A DNA stretch of 64,000 nt from positions 27,629 to 91,628 of the forward strand of contig NZ_JARVKV010000016.1 of assembly GCF_029813835.1 (NCBI RefSeq), given 5' to 3'. This DNA comes from Streptomyces sp. DH37. GTDB taxonomy: Bacteria; Actinomycetota; Actinomycetes; Streptomycetales; Streptomycetaceae. Below are positions 40,215 through 47,800 of the stretch, in pieces. A program made the position numbers and the translations under genes. The notes under the pieces are model-generated. The model was not told the origin of the DNA, did not search any database, and saw only the letters and a program-made list of their open reading frames with translations. Positions within the stretch are counted from its first letter, which is position 1. Each line of letters begins with the position of its first letter.

Positions 40215-40812
40215 CCGCCTGCGACGAGCGGTCGCGCGGAGTCCTCCCCGAGCCGTCGGCCGGAGTCGTCCACGAGCACGACGGACCGCCGCTGCGGATC
40301 ACCGGCCGGTCCCGGGGCCTCGCCGTGGCTCCGCGCGACATCGGGCCGCGCGGCTCCGGACCGGAGCGCATGGTCCTGCGGCAGCGCGACTTCTTCGCCG
40401 AGTACGGGATGCCGGCGCCAGTGGCGCACCCAAGCACACGACGTGCCGGGGGATCTGACGAGCCGTCCGCGAGTGACCGGGGTCGTCCCCGGGAAGAGGG
40501 AGGAGGCGCTGGTCGCAGCGGTGTCCGGGATCGCGGCGGACCCGGTGGTGCCGGGCGGCGTCGTCCTGCGCCGCGTGGCTGGTCGTCCGGCCGGGCACCG
40601 GTTTCGCCGGGTGGCGGGGCGGTTCGACGCTGCCCGGGTGGCGGGGCCGCGGGATCCGCCGGCCCTGGTGGGCCGCCCGGGTCCGGCTCGCCGCGGCGCA
40701 CGGCGTGAGCCACCCGCACGTCGACGCCCCGCCCGACAGCGCGCCGATCCCGCGCCGCGGCGGGTTCCGCGCGGTGACCACCACCACGCCGTACGTGTGG
40801 GCGCCCGCGTGA
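40215..40812 (+). pseudogene. GNAT acetyltransferase broken by several frameshifts
   Basis: Pieces of a Streptomyces-type GNAT protein appear in different frames. One frame has GVVHEHDGPPLRITGRSRGL then MVLRQRDFFAEYGM; the next has RTQAHDVPGDLTSRPRVTGV and KREEALVAAVSGIAADPVVP; a third has GGSTLPGWRGRGIRR, RLAAAHGVSHPHVDA, and FRAVTTTTPYVWAPA before a TGA at 40810-40812. The order is colinear with an intact protein, so at least two frameshifts have accumulated. The usual acetyl-CoA loop is degraded. Confidence 0.65.
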
Positions 40813-40898
40813 CCCGCCGCCCCGGCCGCCTGCCCCGTACCGCGCCGGAGGCCCCGGTGACCCCGGCGCCCGGCCCCGCGGTCTGCGAGCATCGGAGG

Positions 40899-41324
40899 AT
40901 GGCAGACGACACTCAACCGGACATCGGCGCCATCGTCATCGACTCCGAGGACCCCGAGCGGCTGGCGGCGTTCTGGTCGGAGCTCCTGGGACGGCCGATC
41001 GCGGCGAGGACGGGCCCGTACGTGTGGCTCGCGCGCCGCGGCGGCCCGGTCCTGGGCTTCCAGAGGGCCGCCACGCCGAAGACGGGCAAGAACCGCGTCC
41101 ACGTCGACGTCACCTCGCCCGACCCGGTCGCCGAACGGCGGCGGATCGAGGCGCTGGGCGGCCGGTGGCTGCCGCGGTACGCGGAGGAGGGGGGCTTCCT
41201 CGTCATGGCCGACCCCGAGGGGAACGAGTTCTGCGTCATCCCCCGCGGCTCCTTCGATCTCGACGACGAGGGCCGCGCGAGCTATCTGGACGGCCGCGGC
41301 GCCCCTCCTCCCCCGCCCGCCTGA
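40899..41324 (+). CDS. VOC-family (glyoxalase-like) protein
   Basis: A 141-aa single VOC domain: IGAIVIDSEDPERLAAFWSE at the start, NRVHVDVTSPDPVAERRRIE, and FLVMADPEGNEFCVIPRGSF with the metal-binding Glu. Such proteins include glyoxalases, dioxygenases and drug-binding proteins; nothing here specifies which. The ATG at 40899 is preceded almost immediately by GGAGG, an unusually short spacing. It follows a decayed GNAT gene. The C-terminal Pro run is probably unstructured. Confidence 0.8.
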   Translation: MADDTQPDIGAIVIDSEDPERLAAFWSELLGRPIAARTGPYVWLARRGGPVLGFQRAATPKTGKNRVHVDVTSPDPVAERRRIEALGGRWLPRYAEEGGFLVMADPEGNEFCVIPRGSFDLDDEGRASYLDGRGAPPPPPA

Positions 41325-41451
41325 CCCGCCGCCCCCTCCCCGCCCGGCCACACCGGGCACCGGCCGCCGACGACGTGCGGGCGCGCCCCGCCCCGCCCGG
41401 GACTACCGTGGAAGACGAGGTCCGACCGGTGCCCCGACGAAGGGGGGCGGC

Positions 41452-42846
41452 ATGGCGTCCCACGGAACGTCCCACGCAGTGGGCGAGAGGGCCCTCACCG
41501 ACTTCCGCACCGGCTTCTCGGGCGGTGTGATCACCCCCGGCGACGCGTCCTACGACGAGGCCCGCACGGTCTTCAACGCGATGATCGACCGGCGCCCCGC
41601 CGTCATCGCCCAGTGCGAGACGGAGCGGGACGTCGCCGGGGCGATCCGGTTCGGGCGGGAGAACGGCCTGGAGATCGCGGTCCGCGGCGGCGGGCACGGC
41701 GTCGCGGGCACGGCCCTGTCCGAGGGCGGCCTCGTCGTCGACCTGCGGCGCATGCACACGGTGACGGTCGATCCCGGGGGCCGCACCGCGCGGGTCGGCG
41801 GCGGCGCCGTCATGAGCCATCTGGACCGGGCCACCGAGCCGTACGGCCTGGCGACGACCGGCGGCCGGGTGTCCACCACCGGGCTGGGCGGGTTCGTGCT
41901 CGGCGGCGGGGCGGGCTGGCTGGACCGCAAGTTCGGCCTGGCCTGCGACAACCTGCTGTCCGTCGAGCTGGTGACCGCAGACGGCCGCACCGTGCGCGCG
42001 AGCGGGGACGAGAACCCGGAGCTGTTCTGGGCCCTCCACGGGGGCGGCGGCAACTTCGGCGTGGCCACCTCGTTCACCCTGCGGCTGCACCCCCTGCCGG
42101 TGATGACCGCGGCCCTGCTGATGTGGCCGCCCGACGCGGGTCCCGAAGTGGCCCGCGTCTACCGCGACTTCACCGAGTCCGCCCCGGACGAGGTCGGCGG
42201 GGGGCTGATCTACCTCACCGGTCCGCCCGAGGAGTTCGTGCCCGAGGACATGGTCGGAAGGCTCTGCTGCGCGGTGCTGATCACGTACGCGGGCGGGATG
42301 CAGGAGATGCGCGACGTGGCCGAGCCCGTGCTCGACCTCGACCACGACGCCGAGATGATCACCGAGCTGTCCTACGCCGACCTCCAGTGCATGCTCGACG
42401 ATCCGCCCGGCTACCGGAACTACTGGTCCGCGGAGTACCTCGCCTCCCTCCCGGACCCGGCCGTGGACGCCTTCTGCGCCCGCGCCGACGACCTGCTCGT
42501 GCCCTCCCCCTCCCAGCACGTGCTGTTCCCCCAGGGCGGCGCGGTCGCGCGGGGGCCGGCGGAGTACCCCGTCCCCTGGCGCCGTGCGCCGTGGGTGGCG
42601 CACCCCTTCGGCCTGTGGGAGGACCCGGCCGACGACGAACGCGTCAGGCGGTGGGCCCACGACGTCCGCGCCGACGTCGCGCCCTGGTCGATCGGCGCCG
42701 TCTACCTCAACTTCATCGGGAACGAGGGCGAGGACCGCGTCGTCGCGGGGTTCGGTCCCGAGAACTACCGGCGGCTGGCCGCGGTCAAGGGCGAGTACGA
42801 CCCCGGCAACGTCTTCCGGCTCAACCACAACGTCAGGCCCGGCTGA
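41452..42846 (+). CDS. FAD-linked (BBE-type) oxidoreductase
   Basis: A 464-aa protein of the p-cresol methylhydroxylase/berberine-bridge superfamily. The FAD-binding half includes IAVRGGGHGVAGTALSEGGL, whose His is the usual covalent flavin attachment site, and VSTTGLGGFVLGGGAGWLDR. The C-terminus has the BBE motif EYDPGNVFRLNHNV. No Cys attachment is seen at the CxxV/L position, so single covalent linkage is likely. No signal peptide: probably cytoplasmic. It may oxidise a sugar or secondary metabolite; no biosynthetic cluster surrounds it. GGGGGCGGC precedes the ATG. Confidence 0.87.
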   Translation: MASHGTSHAVGERALTDFRTGFSGGVITPGDASYDEARTVFNAMIDRRPAVIAQCETERDVAGAIRFGRENGLEIAVRGGGHGVAGTALSEGGLVVDLRRMHTVTVDPGGRTARVGGGAVMSHLDRATEPYGLATTGGRVSTTGLGGFVLGGGAGWLDRKFGLACDNLLSVELVTADGRTVRASGDENPELFWALHGGGGNFGVATSFTLRLHPLPVMTAALLMWPPDAGPEVARVYRDFTESAPDEVGGGLIYLTGPPEEFVPEDMVGRLCCAVLITYAGGMQEMRDVAEPVLDLDHDAEMITELSYADLQCMLDDPPGYRNYWSAEYLASLPDPAVDAFCARADDLLVPSPSQHVLFPQGGAVARGPAEYPVPWRRAPWVAHPFGLWEDPADDERVRRWAHDVRADVAPWSIGAVYLNFIGNEGEDRVVAGFGPENYRRLAAVKGEYDPGNVFRLNHNVRPG

Positions 42847-42853
42847 CGCCGCC

Positions 42854-43330
42854 GTGACGCCGGGCCGCTTCACCGCGGCCCTGCGCTCGGTCGAGGCGGA
42901 CGGAGGTCACCCCTCCTTCCGCGGCGACCCGGCGTGCGACACCATGCCCGCCTGGACGCTGCCGACCGCCGCTGCCCGGGAGCCGTTCCGCGAGGCGGCC
43001 GGAGCCGACGACGCGATCTGGGCGCGCGGGCGCGGCTGGGCGCTGTGCCTCGGCCTCACCGCCCTGCACTCCTACCGCGTCACCAGTCCCGTACTCGCCG
43101 ACGTCGGCCGGCGGGCGGTCGAAGAGGTCCTCGCCGACCGCGAGTTCGCCGTCTGGCGCCCGGCGCGGGACGGCGGTGGACGCGGCCCCGGCGCGACGGC
43201 GTCCTCGCCGTGGAGGCGGTATCAGGCCGCCGTCCGACCGGTGCCTGACCGGTGCCTGGCCGGTGTCCGGCCGGGAGCCGGTGGCCCGGAGGCGGGCGAG
43301 GGCGCCGTCACGGCGGGCCGGTCACCCGAT
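42854..43330 (+). pseudogene. truncated APH-family phosphotransferase
   Basis: The frame opens with RFTAALRSVEADGGHPSFRG and then carries the C-terminal part of an aminoglycoside/macrolide-type phosphotransferase: GDPACDTMPAWTLPTAAARE, FREAAGADDAIWARGRGWAL, VLADVGRRAVEEVLAD. The kinase N-lobe, the HGD catalytic loop and the DFG-like Asp are absent. After VLADRE the frame runs on without family likeness to a stop at 43333. This is a remnant of a deleted gene. Confidence 0.6.
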
Positions 43331-43401
43331 TGAACGCGGTGTCCGCCCGTGCTGTCAGTGGCGGTCCGCGAACCCCGGTCATGGAACACGGAGGCCCTCC
43401 C

Positions 43402-43934
43402 ATGGTGCTCGGAGACCTGGTGAAGCTGCGGGCCATGGGTCCGCCGGACGCCGAGGCGCTGTGGCGGTGGAACCACGACCCCGACGTGATGCGCTGGATG
43501 GACGAGGACTACGCACAGCCGCTCGCTCTGACCGTGAGGTGGCTCGAGGAGCGGCAGCGCAACGCGTACGGCGACGTGCTCTTCGGGATCGAGGCGCTCG
43601 CGGACGGGGAGCTGGTCGGCCTGGTCCGGCTGCACGGCGCCGAGCCGGAGACCGGCTGCGCCGACCTCGACATCTACCTCGGCGAGAAGGCGAGAAGGAG
43701 TGCTGGGGGCGCGGCTACGCCACCGACGCGATGCGGACGGCCTGCCGCTACGGCTTCGAGCGGATGCGGCTGCACAGGATCTCGCTGACCGTCGTCGCCG
43801 GGAACCACGCCGCCCGCCGCGTCTACGAGAAGGTCGGTTTCGTGGAGGAGGGCAGGCTGCGGGAGTCCTTCCGGCGCGACGGCCGCTGGTACGACAAGGT
43901 CGTGATGGGGCTGCTGGAGGGCGAACTCCGTTAG
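43402..43934 (+). pseudogene. GNAT acetyltransferase inactivated by an 8-bp tandem duplication
   Basis: The ATG at 43402 (GGAGG eight bases upstream) opens a RimJ-type GNAT: VKLRAMGPPDAEALWRWNHD and CADLDIYLGEK. At 43682-43697 GCGAGAAG is directly repeated. Removing one copy restores the frame into ECWGRGYATDAMRTACRYGF, LHRISLTVVAGNHAARRVYE and KVGFVEEGRLRESFRRDG, ending at TAG 43934, a complete family member of about 174 aa. As written, the upstream frame ends at 43788. The rest of the gene looks unblemished, so the lesion is recent, or reversible by slippage. Confidence 0.75.
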
Positions 43935-43979
43935 CGGGCCGCGCGGGCTGTTCCCGCCCCGGCACCGCTCCGCCGGCGA

Positions 43980-43999
43980 CCCGTGACGCACGTCACGGG
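43980..43999. promoter_or_regulatory. inverted repeat CCCGTGACG-CA-CGTCACGGG
   Basis: Perfect 9-bp arms, 45 bases after the broken GNAT gene and 17 bases before the first boundary repeat. It may terminate the GNAT transcript or be an operator for what follows. Confidence 0.5.
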
Positions 44000-44016
44000 A
44001 AATGCTCCTATGGGGT

Positions 44017-44307
44017 GGAATGTCGGGGATGGTCGGCCGGTTGTACCCATCGCGGGTGCCGGTGGGCGGGACAGTGTCCCCGGGCCTCACCCATCGCCTG
44101 TGGGGAAGATCGTTCGGCTGAAGCCCCTCAGCGCCCCTCGCCGCGAAGGCGACCGCCGTCCACCGGCACCCGCGCACAGACCGGCGCCGGCCAGGCTCCC
44201 CCCCGTCCTGGCCGGCGCCTCCCCATGCCCCCGCACCCCGGCCGCCGACCCCTCCGGAACACCGGACGGCCCGGAACACCGGACGGTCAGCCCCCGGAAC
44301 CGGCGGG
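44017..44307 (+). repeat. ~291-bp direct repeat, copy 1 (left boundary of the copper island)
   Basis: Matches 56183-56474 with about five substitutions and three single-base indels (about 97%). In order it contains a potential 33-codon frame (ATG 44020 to TGA 44121), the palindrome GGGACA-G-TGTCCC, a 13-bp stem hairpin, two 17-base tandem units beginning CCGGAACACCGGACGG, and the last seven codons plus stop of the minus-strand ArsR gene (PAGSGG). The two nonsilent differences between copies within the small frame argue against conserved coding. Confidence 0.9.
44183..44219. terminator. 13-bp stem hairpin inside boundary repeat 1
   Basis: GGCGCCGGCCAGG and CCTGGCCGGCGCC flank an 11-base C-rich loop. 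Probably stops the ArsR transcript (minus strand) and anything from the left. Confidence 0.7.
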
Positions 44308-44670
44308 CGGTCGGGCTCCGGCCGAGGCGAGGAACCGCCCCATGGCGGCGAGCACCGACGGCTCGACGCGGTAGTAGACCCAGGTGCCGCGCCGCTCGGA
44401 GGTGAGCAGCCCGGCCTCGCGGAGCTTCTTCAGGTGGTGGCTGACGGTGGGCTGGGAGACGCCCACGTCGGAGATGTCGCACACGCACGCCTCGCCGCCC
44501 GCGTGCGAGGCGACCGCGGAGAACAGCCGCAGCCGCACCGGATCGCCCAGCGCCTTGAACATCGCGGCGGTCCGCTCGGCCTCCTCGGCCGTCAGCGGGC
44601 GCTCGGTCAGCGGCGGGCAGCACGGCACCGCGTTCTCGTCCAGGACCGGCAGCGCCTTCGCGTTCGACAT
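44287..44670 (-). CDS. ArsR/SmtB-family metalloregulator
   Basis: A 127-aa winged-helix repressor. The recognition region VSQPTVSHHLKKLREAGLLT and wing RRGTWVYYRV are typical. Candidate metal ligands are the N-terminal Cys-Cys in AVPCCPPL and the CVC pair in GEACVCDISD (the alpha-3 site used by ArsR and CadC). Cd, Pb, As or Cu(I) are all possible; the copper genes that follow make metal control of the island likely but unproven. The last seven residues (PAGSGG and one before) come from the boundary repeat, so its C-terminus has been replaced or added. Autorepression is indicated by the dyad over its start codon. Confidence 0.87.
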   Translation of the reverse strand: MSNAKALPVLDENAVPCCPPLTERPLTAEEAERTAAMFKALGDPVRLRLFSAVASHAGGEACVCDISDVGVSQPTVSHHLKKLREAGLLTSERRGTWVYYRVEPSVLAAMGRFLASAGARPPAGSGG

Positions 44671-44694
44671 ACGCCTATGTTGACATATGTCGAA
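44663..44694. promoter_or_regulatory. ArsR-type operator overlapping the arsR start codon
   Basis: TTCGACATA (44663-44671) and TATGTCGAA (44686-44694) are perfect 9-bp arms around 14 bases, with an inner dyad TATGTTGACATA between. The ATG (44668-44670) lies inside one arm, so a bound repressor would block initiation and the transcript may be leaderless. Confidence 0.65.
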
Positions 44695-44805
44695 TCAGCC
44701 GGGCCAGACCGCGTGGCTCACACACCCGCCCCCGCCGGACGCGCGCCCCTCGGTCCGCCGTGCCACCGTGCCGCCGCGCCGGTGGCGGGCCCGTAGAATG
44801 CCCGC

Positions 44806-45243
44806 GTGAACCGGCGACCGCATCCCCCGGCCCGCCCCCACGGGGCGCGGACCCGCCTGATGCTGCTGGTTCTGGCCGTACTGGCCGGGCTGGTGGCCAT
44901 GCACGGCCTGGGCCCGGCCGGCCCGTCGGACACCGCCCGCGCCCTGCCCGCGACGGGCCACGCGATGCCCGGGCCCACCGCCGCGCCCGGCGTCCCCGGC
45001 GCCTTCGCCGGTTCCGGGGACGGCGCCTGCGCCCACTCCGGTCACGGGACCGGCGGGCACCTGGACCACGCCGACACCACCTGCGCGGCCGGCGGTACGT
45101 CCGGCGCACCGCCCCTGCCGACGCTCCTCCCCGCCGCCACCGCCCCGGCGACCGCGCAGGCCGCCCTCCGGCGGGCACCCGCGGACCCCCCGGGCAGCCG
45201 CTCTCCCCCGTCGCTGAGCGAGCTGCAACTCCTGCTCATATAG
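44806..45243 (+). CDS. DUF6153 membrane/secreted protein
   Basis: A 145-aa protein with one hydrophobic N-terminal helix (LMLLVLAVLAGLVAMHGLGP, the DUF6153 hallmark), then a His/Cys-containing region (GDGACAHSGHGTGGHLDHAD) and a Pro/Ala-rich tail. His residues suggest metal binding outside the membrane. TAGAAT at 44793-44798 is only seven bases before the GTG, so transcription probably begins at the start codon (leaderless). Divergent from arsR and followed by DUF305, a pairing common in Streptomyces copper regions. Confidence 0.75.
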   Translation: MNRRPHPPARPHGARTRLMLLVLAVLAGLVAMHGLGPAGPSDTARALPATGHAMPGPTAAPGVPGAFAGSGDGACAHSGHGTGGHLDHADTTCAAGGTSGAPPLPTLLPAATAPATAQAALRRAPADPPGSRSPPSLSELQLLLI

Positions 45244-45353
45244 GCGCACCGCCCCGCACCGCCGCCCCTCCGGGGGCCGGCCGCCGTGCCTCCGCGTGCC
45301 CTTCACCCGCCTCGCCCGCCGAGGCCCCCTCCCACAGCAGGAGTCGTATCACC

Positions 45354-46001
45354 ATGACCGCACACCGTTCCGCCCCGCGCCGCGCCGCCGTCCTGGCCGC
45401 CGCCGCGACGACCGCCGCCGTCCTGGCCGCCTGCGGCACCCAGGACGCCTCCACCGGCCACTCCGGCCACGACGGCAGGTCCGCGCCGAGCGCCTCCGCC
45501 CCGGCCTCGGCGGGCTCCCACAACGCCGCCGACGTCTCCTTCGCGCAGGGGATGATCCCCCACCACCGGCAGGCGGTGGTGATGGCCGAACTGGCCGGGA
45601 CCCGGGCGTCCTCGCCCGAGGTGAAGGCCCTGGCGGCCGAGATCGAGAAGGCCCAGGCCCCGGAGATCGAGACCCTGTCCGGATGGCTGGAGTCCTGGGG
45701 CGAGCCGGTGCCCCCGGAGACGGAGGGCATGGCCGAGGCGGACCACTCCGGCCACGGCTCCCACGGGATGCCCGGGATGATGGGCCCGCAGGAGATGGCC
45801 GAGCTGGAGAGGTCCTCCGGCGAGGCGTTCGACACCGCCTTCCTCACGATGATGGTCGAGCACCACGAGGGCGCGGTGGCCATGGCCGAGGACGAGAGGG
45901 AGAACGGCTCCTACGGTCCGGCCACGTCCATGGCGGACGACATCATCGCCACCCAGAACGCCGAGATCGGGAAGATGAACAGGCTGCTCGGCCGGGAGTA
46001 G
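45354..46001 (+). CDS. DUF305 lipoprotein, probable metal-binding
   Basis: A 215-aa secreted protein. The N-terminal signal ends in a lipobox VLAACG, so the mature form is lipid-anchored outside. The ferritin-like DUF305 domain has DVSFAQGMIPHHRQAVVMAE and its repeat FLTMMVEHHEGAVAMAEDE, each with paired His. A Met/His-rich segment HSGHGSHGMPGMMGPQEM lies between. These features favour Cu(I)/Cu(II) binding in the envelope. GGAG ten bases upstream of the ATG. Next to a Cys-rich copper-binding protein. Confidence 0.88.
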   Translation: MTAHRSAPRRAAVLAAAATTAAVLAACGTQDASTGHSGHDGRSAPSASAPASAGSHNAADVSFAQGMIPHHRQAVVMAELAGTRASSPEVKALAAEIEKAQAPEIETLSGWLESWGEPVPPETEGMAEADHSGHGSHGMPGMMGPQEMAELERSSGEAFDTAFLTMMVEHHEGAVAMAEDERENGSYGPATSMADDIIATQNAEIGKMNRLLGRE

Positions 46002-46198
46002 GGCCGGCGCACGGAGACCGGGGCCCGCCTGGAGCAGGTCCCGGTTTCCGGTTTATGCACCGCTTTCGGGTGTTACCCGGTCGGACGAACCGCGGGCCTC
46101 CCGCCTGCCCGGGACCGGTCCGCCCGCGGACCGAACGGAAGACCGAGAACCCGGAAGACCCGGAAGACCGGGAAGAACCGAGAGAAGGGGTGACCACC

Positions 46199-46606
46199 AT
46201 GACGACGATGGTCAGCGAGATGCTGCGTACCTACCCGGCCGATCTCGGCGGTGTGGACCGCGAGGCCATGGAGCGCTGCATCTCCGAGTGCTTCGACTGC
46301 TCGCAGGCGTGCACGGCGTGCGCGGACGCCTGCCTGTCGGAGGACATGGTCGCCGAGCTGCGCAAGTGCATCCGCACCAACATGGACTGCGCGGACATCT
46401 GCGAGGCCACCGGCAAGATCCTCTCCCGGCACACCGGCTACGACGCCAACATCACCCGCACCCAGCTCCAGGCCTGCGCCATGGTCTGCAAGTCCTGCGC
46501 GGACGAGTGCGAGCGCCACGCCGACATGCACGAGCACTGCCGCGTGTGCGCCGAGGCCTGCCGCCGCTGCGAGCAGGCCTGCAACGAACTCCTGGCGACC
46601 CTCTGA
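46199..46606 (+). CDS. four-helix-bundle copper-binding protein (Csp-like)
   Basis: A 135-aa protein with 18 Cys residues, nearly all in CxxC or CxxxC steps along four helices: CISECFDCSQACTACADAC, RKCIRTNMDCADIC, CAMVCKSCADEC, CRVCAEACRRCEQAC. This is the cytosolic Csp3-type copper storage fold, in which Cys line the core and hold many Cu(I) ions. No signal peptide is present, in line with the cytosolic type. AAGGGGTG lies six bases before the ATG. A strong terminator follows. Confidence 0.92.
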   Translation: MTTMVSEMLRTYPADLGGVDREAMERCISECFDCSQACTACADACLSEDMVAELRKCIRTNMDCADICEATGKILSRHTGYDANITRTQLQACAMVCKSCADECERHADMHEHCRVCAEACRRCEQACNELLATL

Positions 46607-46643
46607 GGCACGCCCCGGAGCGCCGCCGGCAGCGCGGCACCCC

Positions 46644-46675
46644 GTACCGCCCCGGCCCCGCGGCCGGGGCGGTAC
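46644..46675 (+). terminator. 14-bp stem terminator after the copper-binding protein
   Basis: GTACCGCCCCGGCC and GGCCGGGGCGGTAC flank a 4-base loop, 37 bases after the stop. Confidence 0.75.
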
Positions 46676-46713
46676 GCGTACGGGGCGGTACGCGTACGGG
46701 GCGGTACGCGTAC
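46666..46713. repeat. three tandem 16-bp repeats
   Basis: GGGGCGGTACGCGTAC occurs three times head to tail, the first overlapping the terminator stem. Extra units give alternative pairings with the left arm, so it probably arose by slippage of the hairpin arm. Confidence 0.8.
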
Positions 46714-46795
46714 GGGCGGGGCCGGCCGGCGCCCGGCGGCCCCGAAGGCGCCCGCCGGGGACGCGCCCCCGCCCCGGGAACCGGCGGGTGACGCC

Positions 46796-47800
46796 TCAGG
46801 CCCTGTCGTCGCGCCACCCGTCGCTGTCCAGGAACCCCTGCACGGTGCGCCGCCGCCGGGCGTGCTCCCGGACAGCGACGGCGTACCGCTCCTCGTCGAC
46901 CACGGGGACGCCCGCCCGCCGCAGCACCGACAGCGGGGGCGCGGGACGTTCGCGCTCGGCCCGGCTGAAGAACTGGCCGCGCAGGGTGTCCAGCACCTGG
47001 TCCAGGGCGGACCCCAGGGGCCCGGTGGCCGCCGGGTCGGGTCGGGCCTCGGGGGCCGCGCCGGAGCGCAGCAGCAGCAGGGTGTCGTCGAGGGCGGCGA
47101 CGGCCAGGGCGGGGGCCTTGTGGCGCGAGGACGAGTGGAAGAAGTGGACGACCGGGTAGGCCAGGTGCTGCTCGCCCAGGCGCAGCAGCGGGGCGGTCAG
47201 GGAGACCAGGTGCTGGTTGAACATGGAGCTGAAGCCGTTCCCGGTCCACCCCCCGGCGACGATGCCGGAGGCGTCCTTGCCCAGGGCGTGGATCTGCTCG
47301 GCCAGCACGCGTTTGTGGACCACCGCCTGGACCACCTGCACCAGGTAGGTGATGGAGAGGGTGACCAGGAACAGCCCGGACAGGGCGGCGAAGGTGGTGG
47401 CCACCTGGGCCCAGGTGGTGCCGGGAACGTAGTCGCCGGTGCCCAGGGTGAAGACCGTGTAGCCGGTGAAGTACACCCGCGCCCAGCCGTCGGCGGGCAC
47501 GGAGGCGCGGGAGGTGACCACGGCCGCGTCGTGGGAGGCGAACACCAGCCACCATCCGGCCCACAGCAGCGCCGTCCAGGTCAGGAAGGTGGCCAGCAGG
47601 GTGCACGTCCCGCTCCACTCCAGCAGCCGCGCCCCGCGCGGCGCCCGGGCCTGGACGGCCAGGAGCGCCCGCCACACCCCCTTGGCCACCCGGCCGCTGA
47701 CCGGGCCGGTGCCCGTGACCATCGACAGCGAGGTGACCACCGCGTCGGCCAGCGCCAGGATCACCAGGGCGCAGCCGGCGAGCGCAGCCGCCGGGCTCAC
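46796..47800 (-). CDS. two-helix potassium channel protein
   Basis: A 334-aa protein with an N-terminal helix, then an Ion_trans_2 pore module (about residues 70-180): FTGYTVFTLGTGDYVPGTTW is pore helix and filter, with TLGTGDY in place of the classical TVGYGD. A long cytoplasmic C-terminal part follows (about 150 residues) without an RCK domain signature. The filter change may alter selectivity. GTG start at 47800 overlaps the antiporter stop (GTGA), so the two are co-translated; the pair would govern K+ or Na+ and pH. Not itself copper-related. Confidence 0.82.
   Translation of the reverse strand: MSPAAALAGCALVILALADAVVTSLSMVTGTGPVSGRVAKGVWRALLAVQARAPRGARLLEWSGTCTLLATFLTWTALLWAGWWLVFASHDAAVVTSRASVPADGWARVYFTGYTVFTLGTGDYVPGTTWAQVATTFAALSGLFLVTLSITYLVQVVQAVVHKRVLAEQIHALGKDASGIVAGGWTGNGFSSMFNQHLVSLTAPLLRLGEQHLAYPVVHFFHSSSRHKAPALAVAALDDTLLLLRSGAAPEARPDPAATGPLGSALDQVLDTLRGQFFSRAERERPAPPLSVLRRAGVPVVDEERYAVAVREHARRRRTVQGFLDSDGWRDDRA

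Noticed and set aside
44020..44121. A 33-codon frame in the boundary repeat as a real peptide gene
   Set aside because: The two copies differ at two nonsilent positions, the ribosome site is too close, and the hairpins explain the conservation better.
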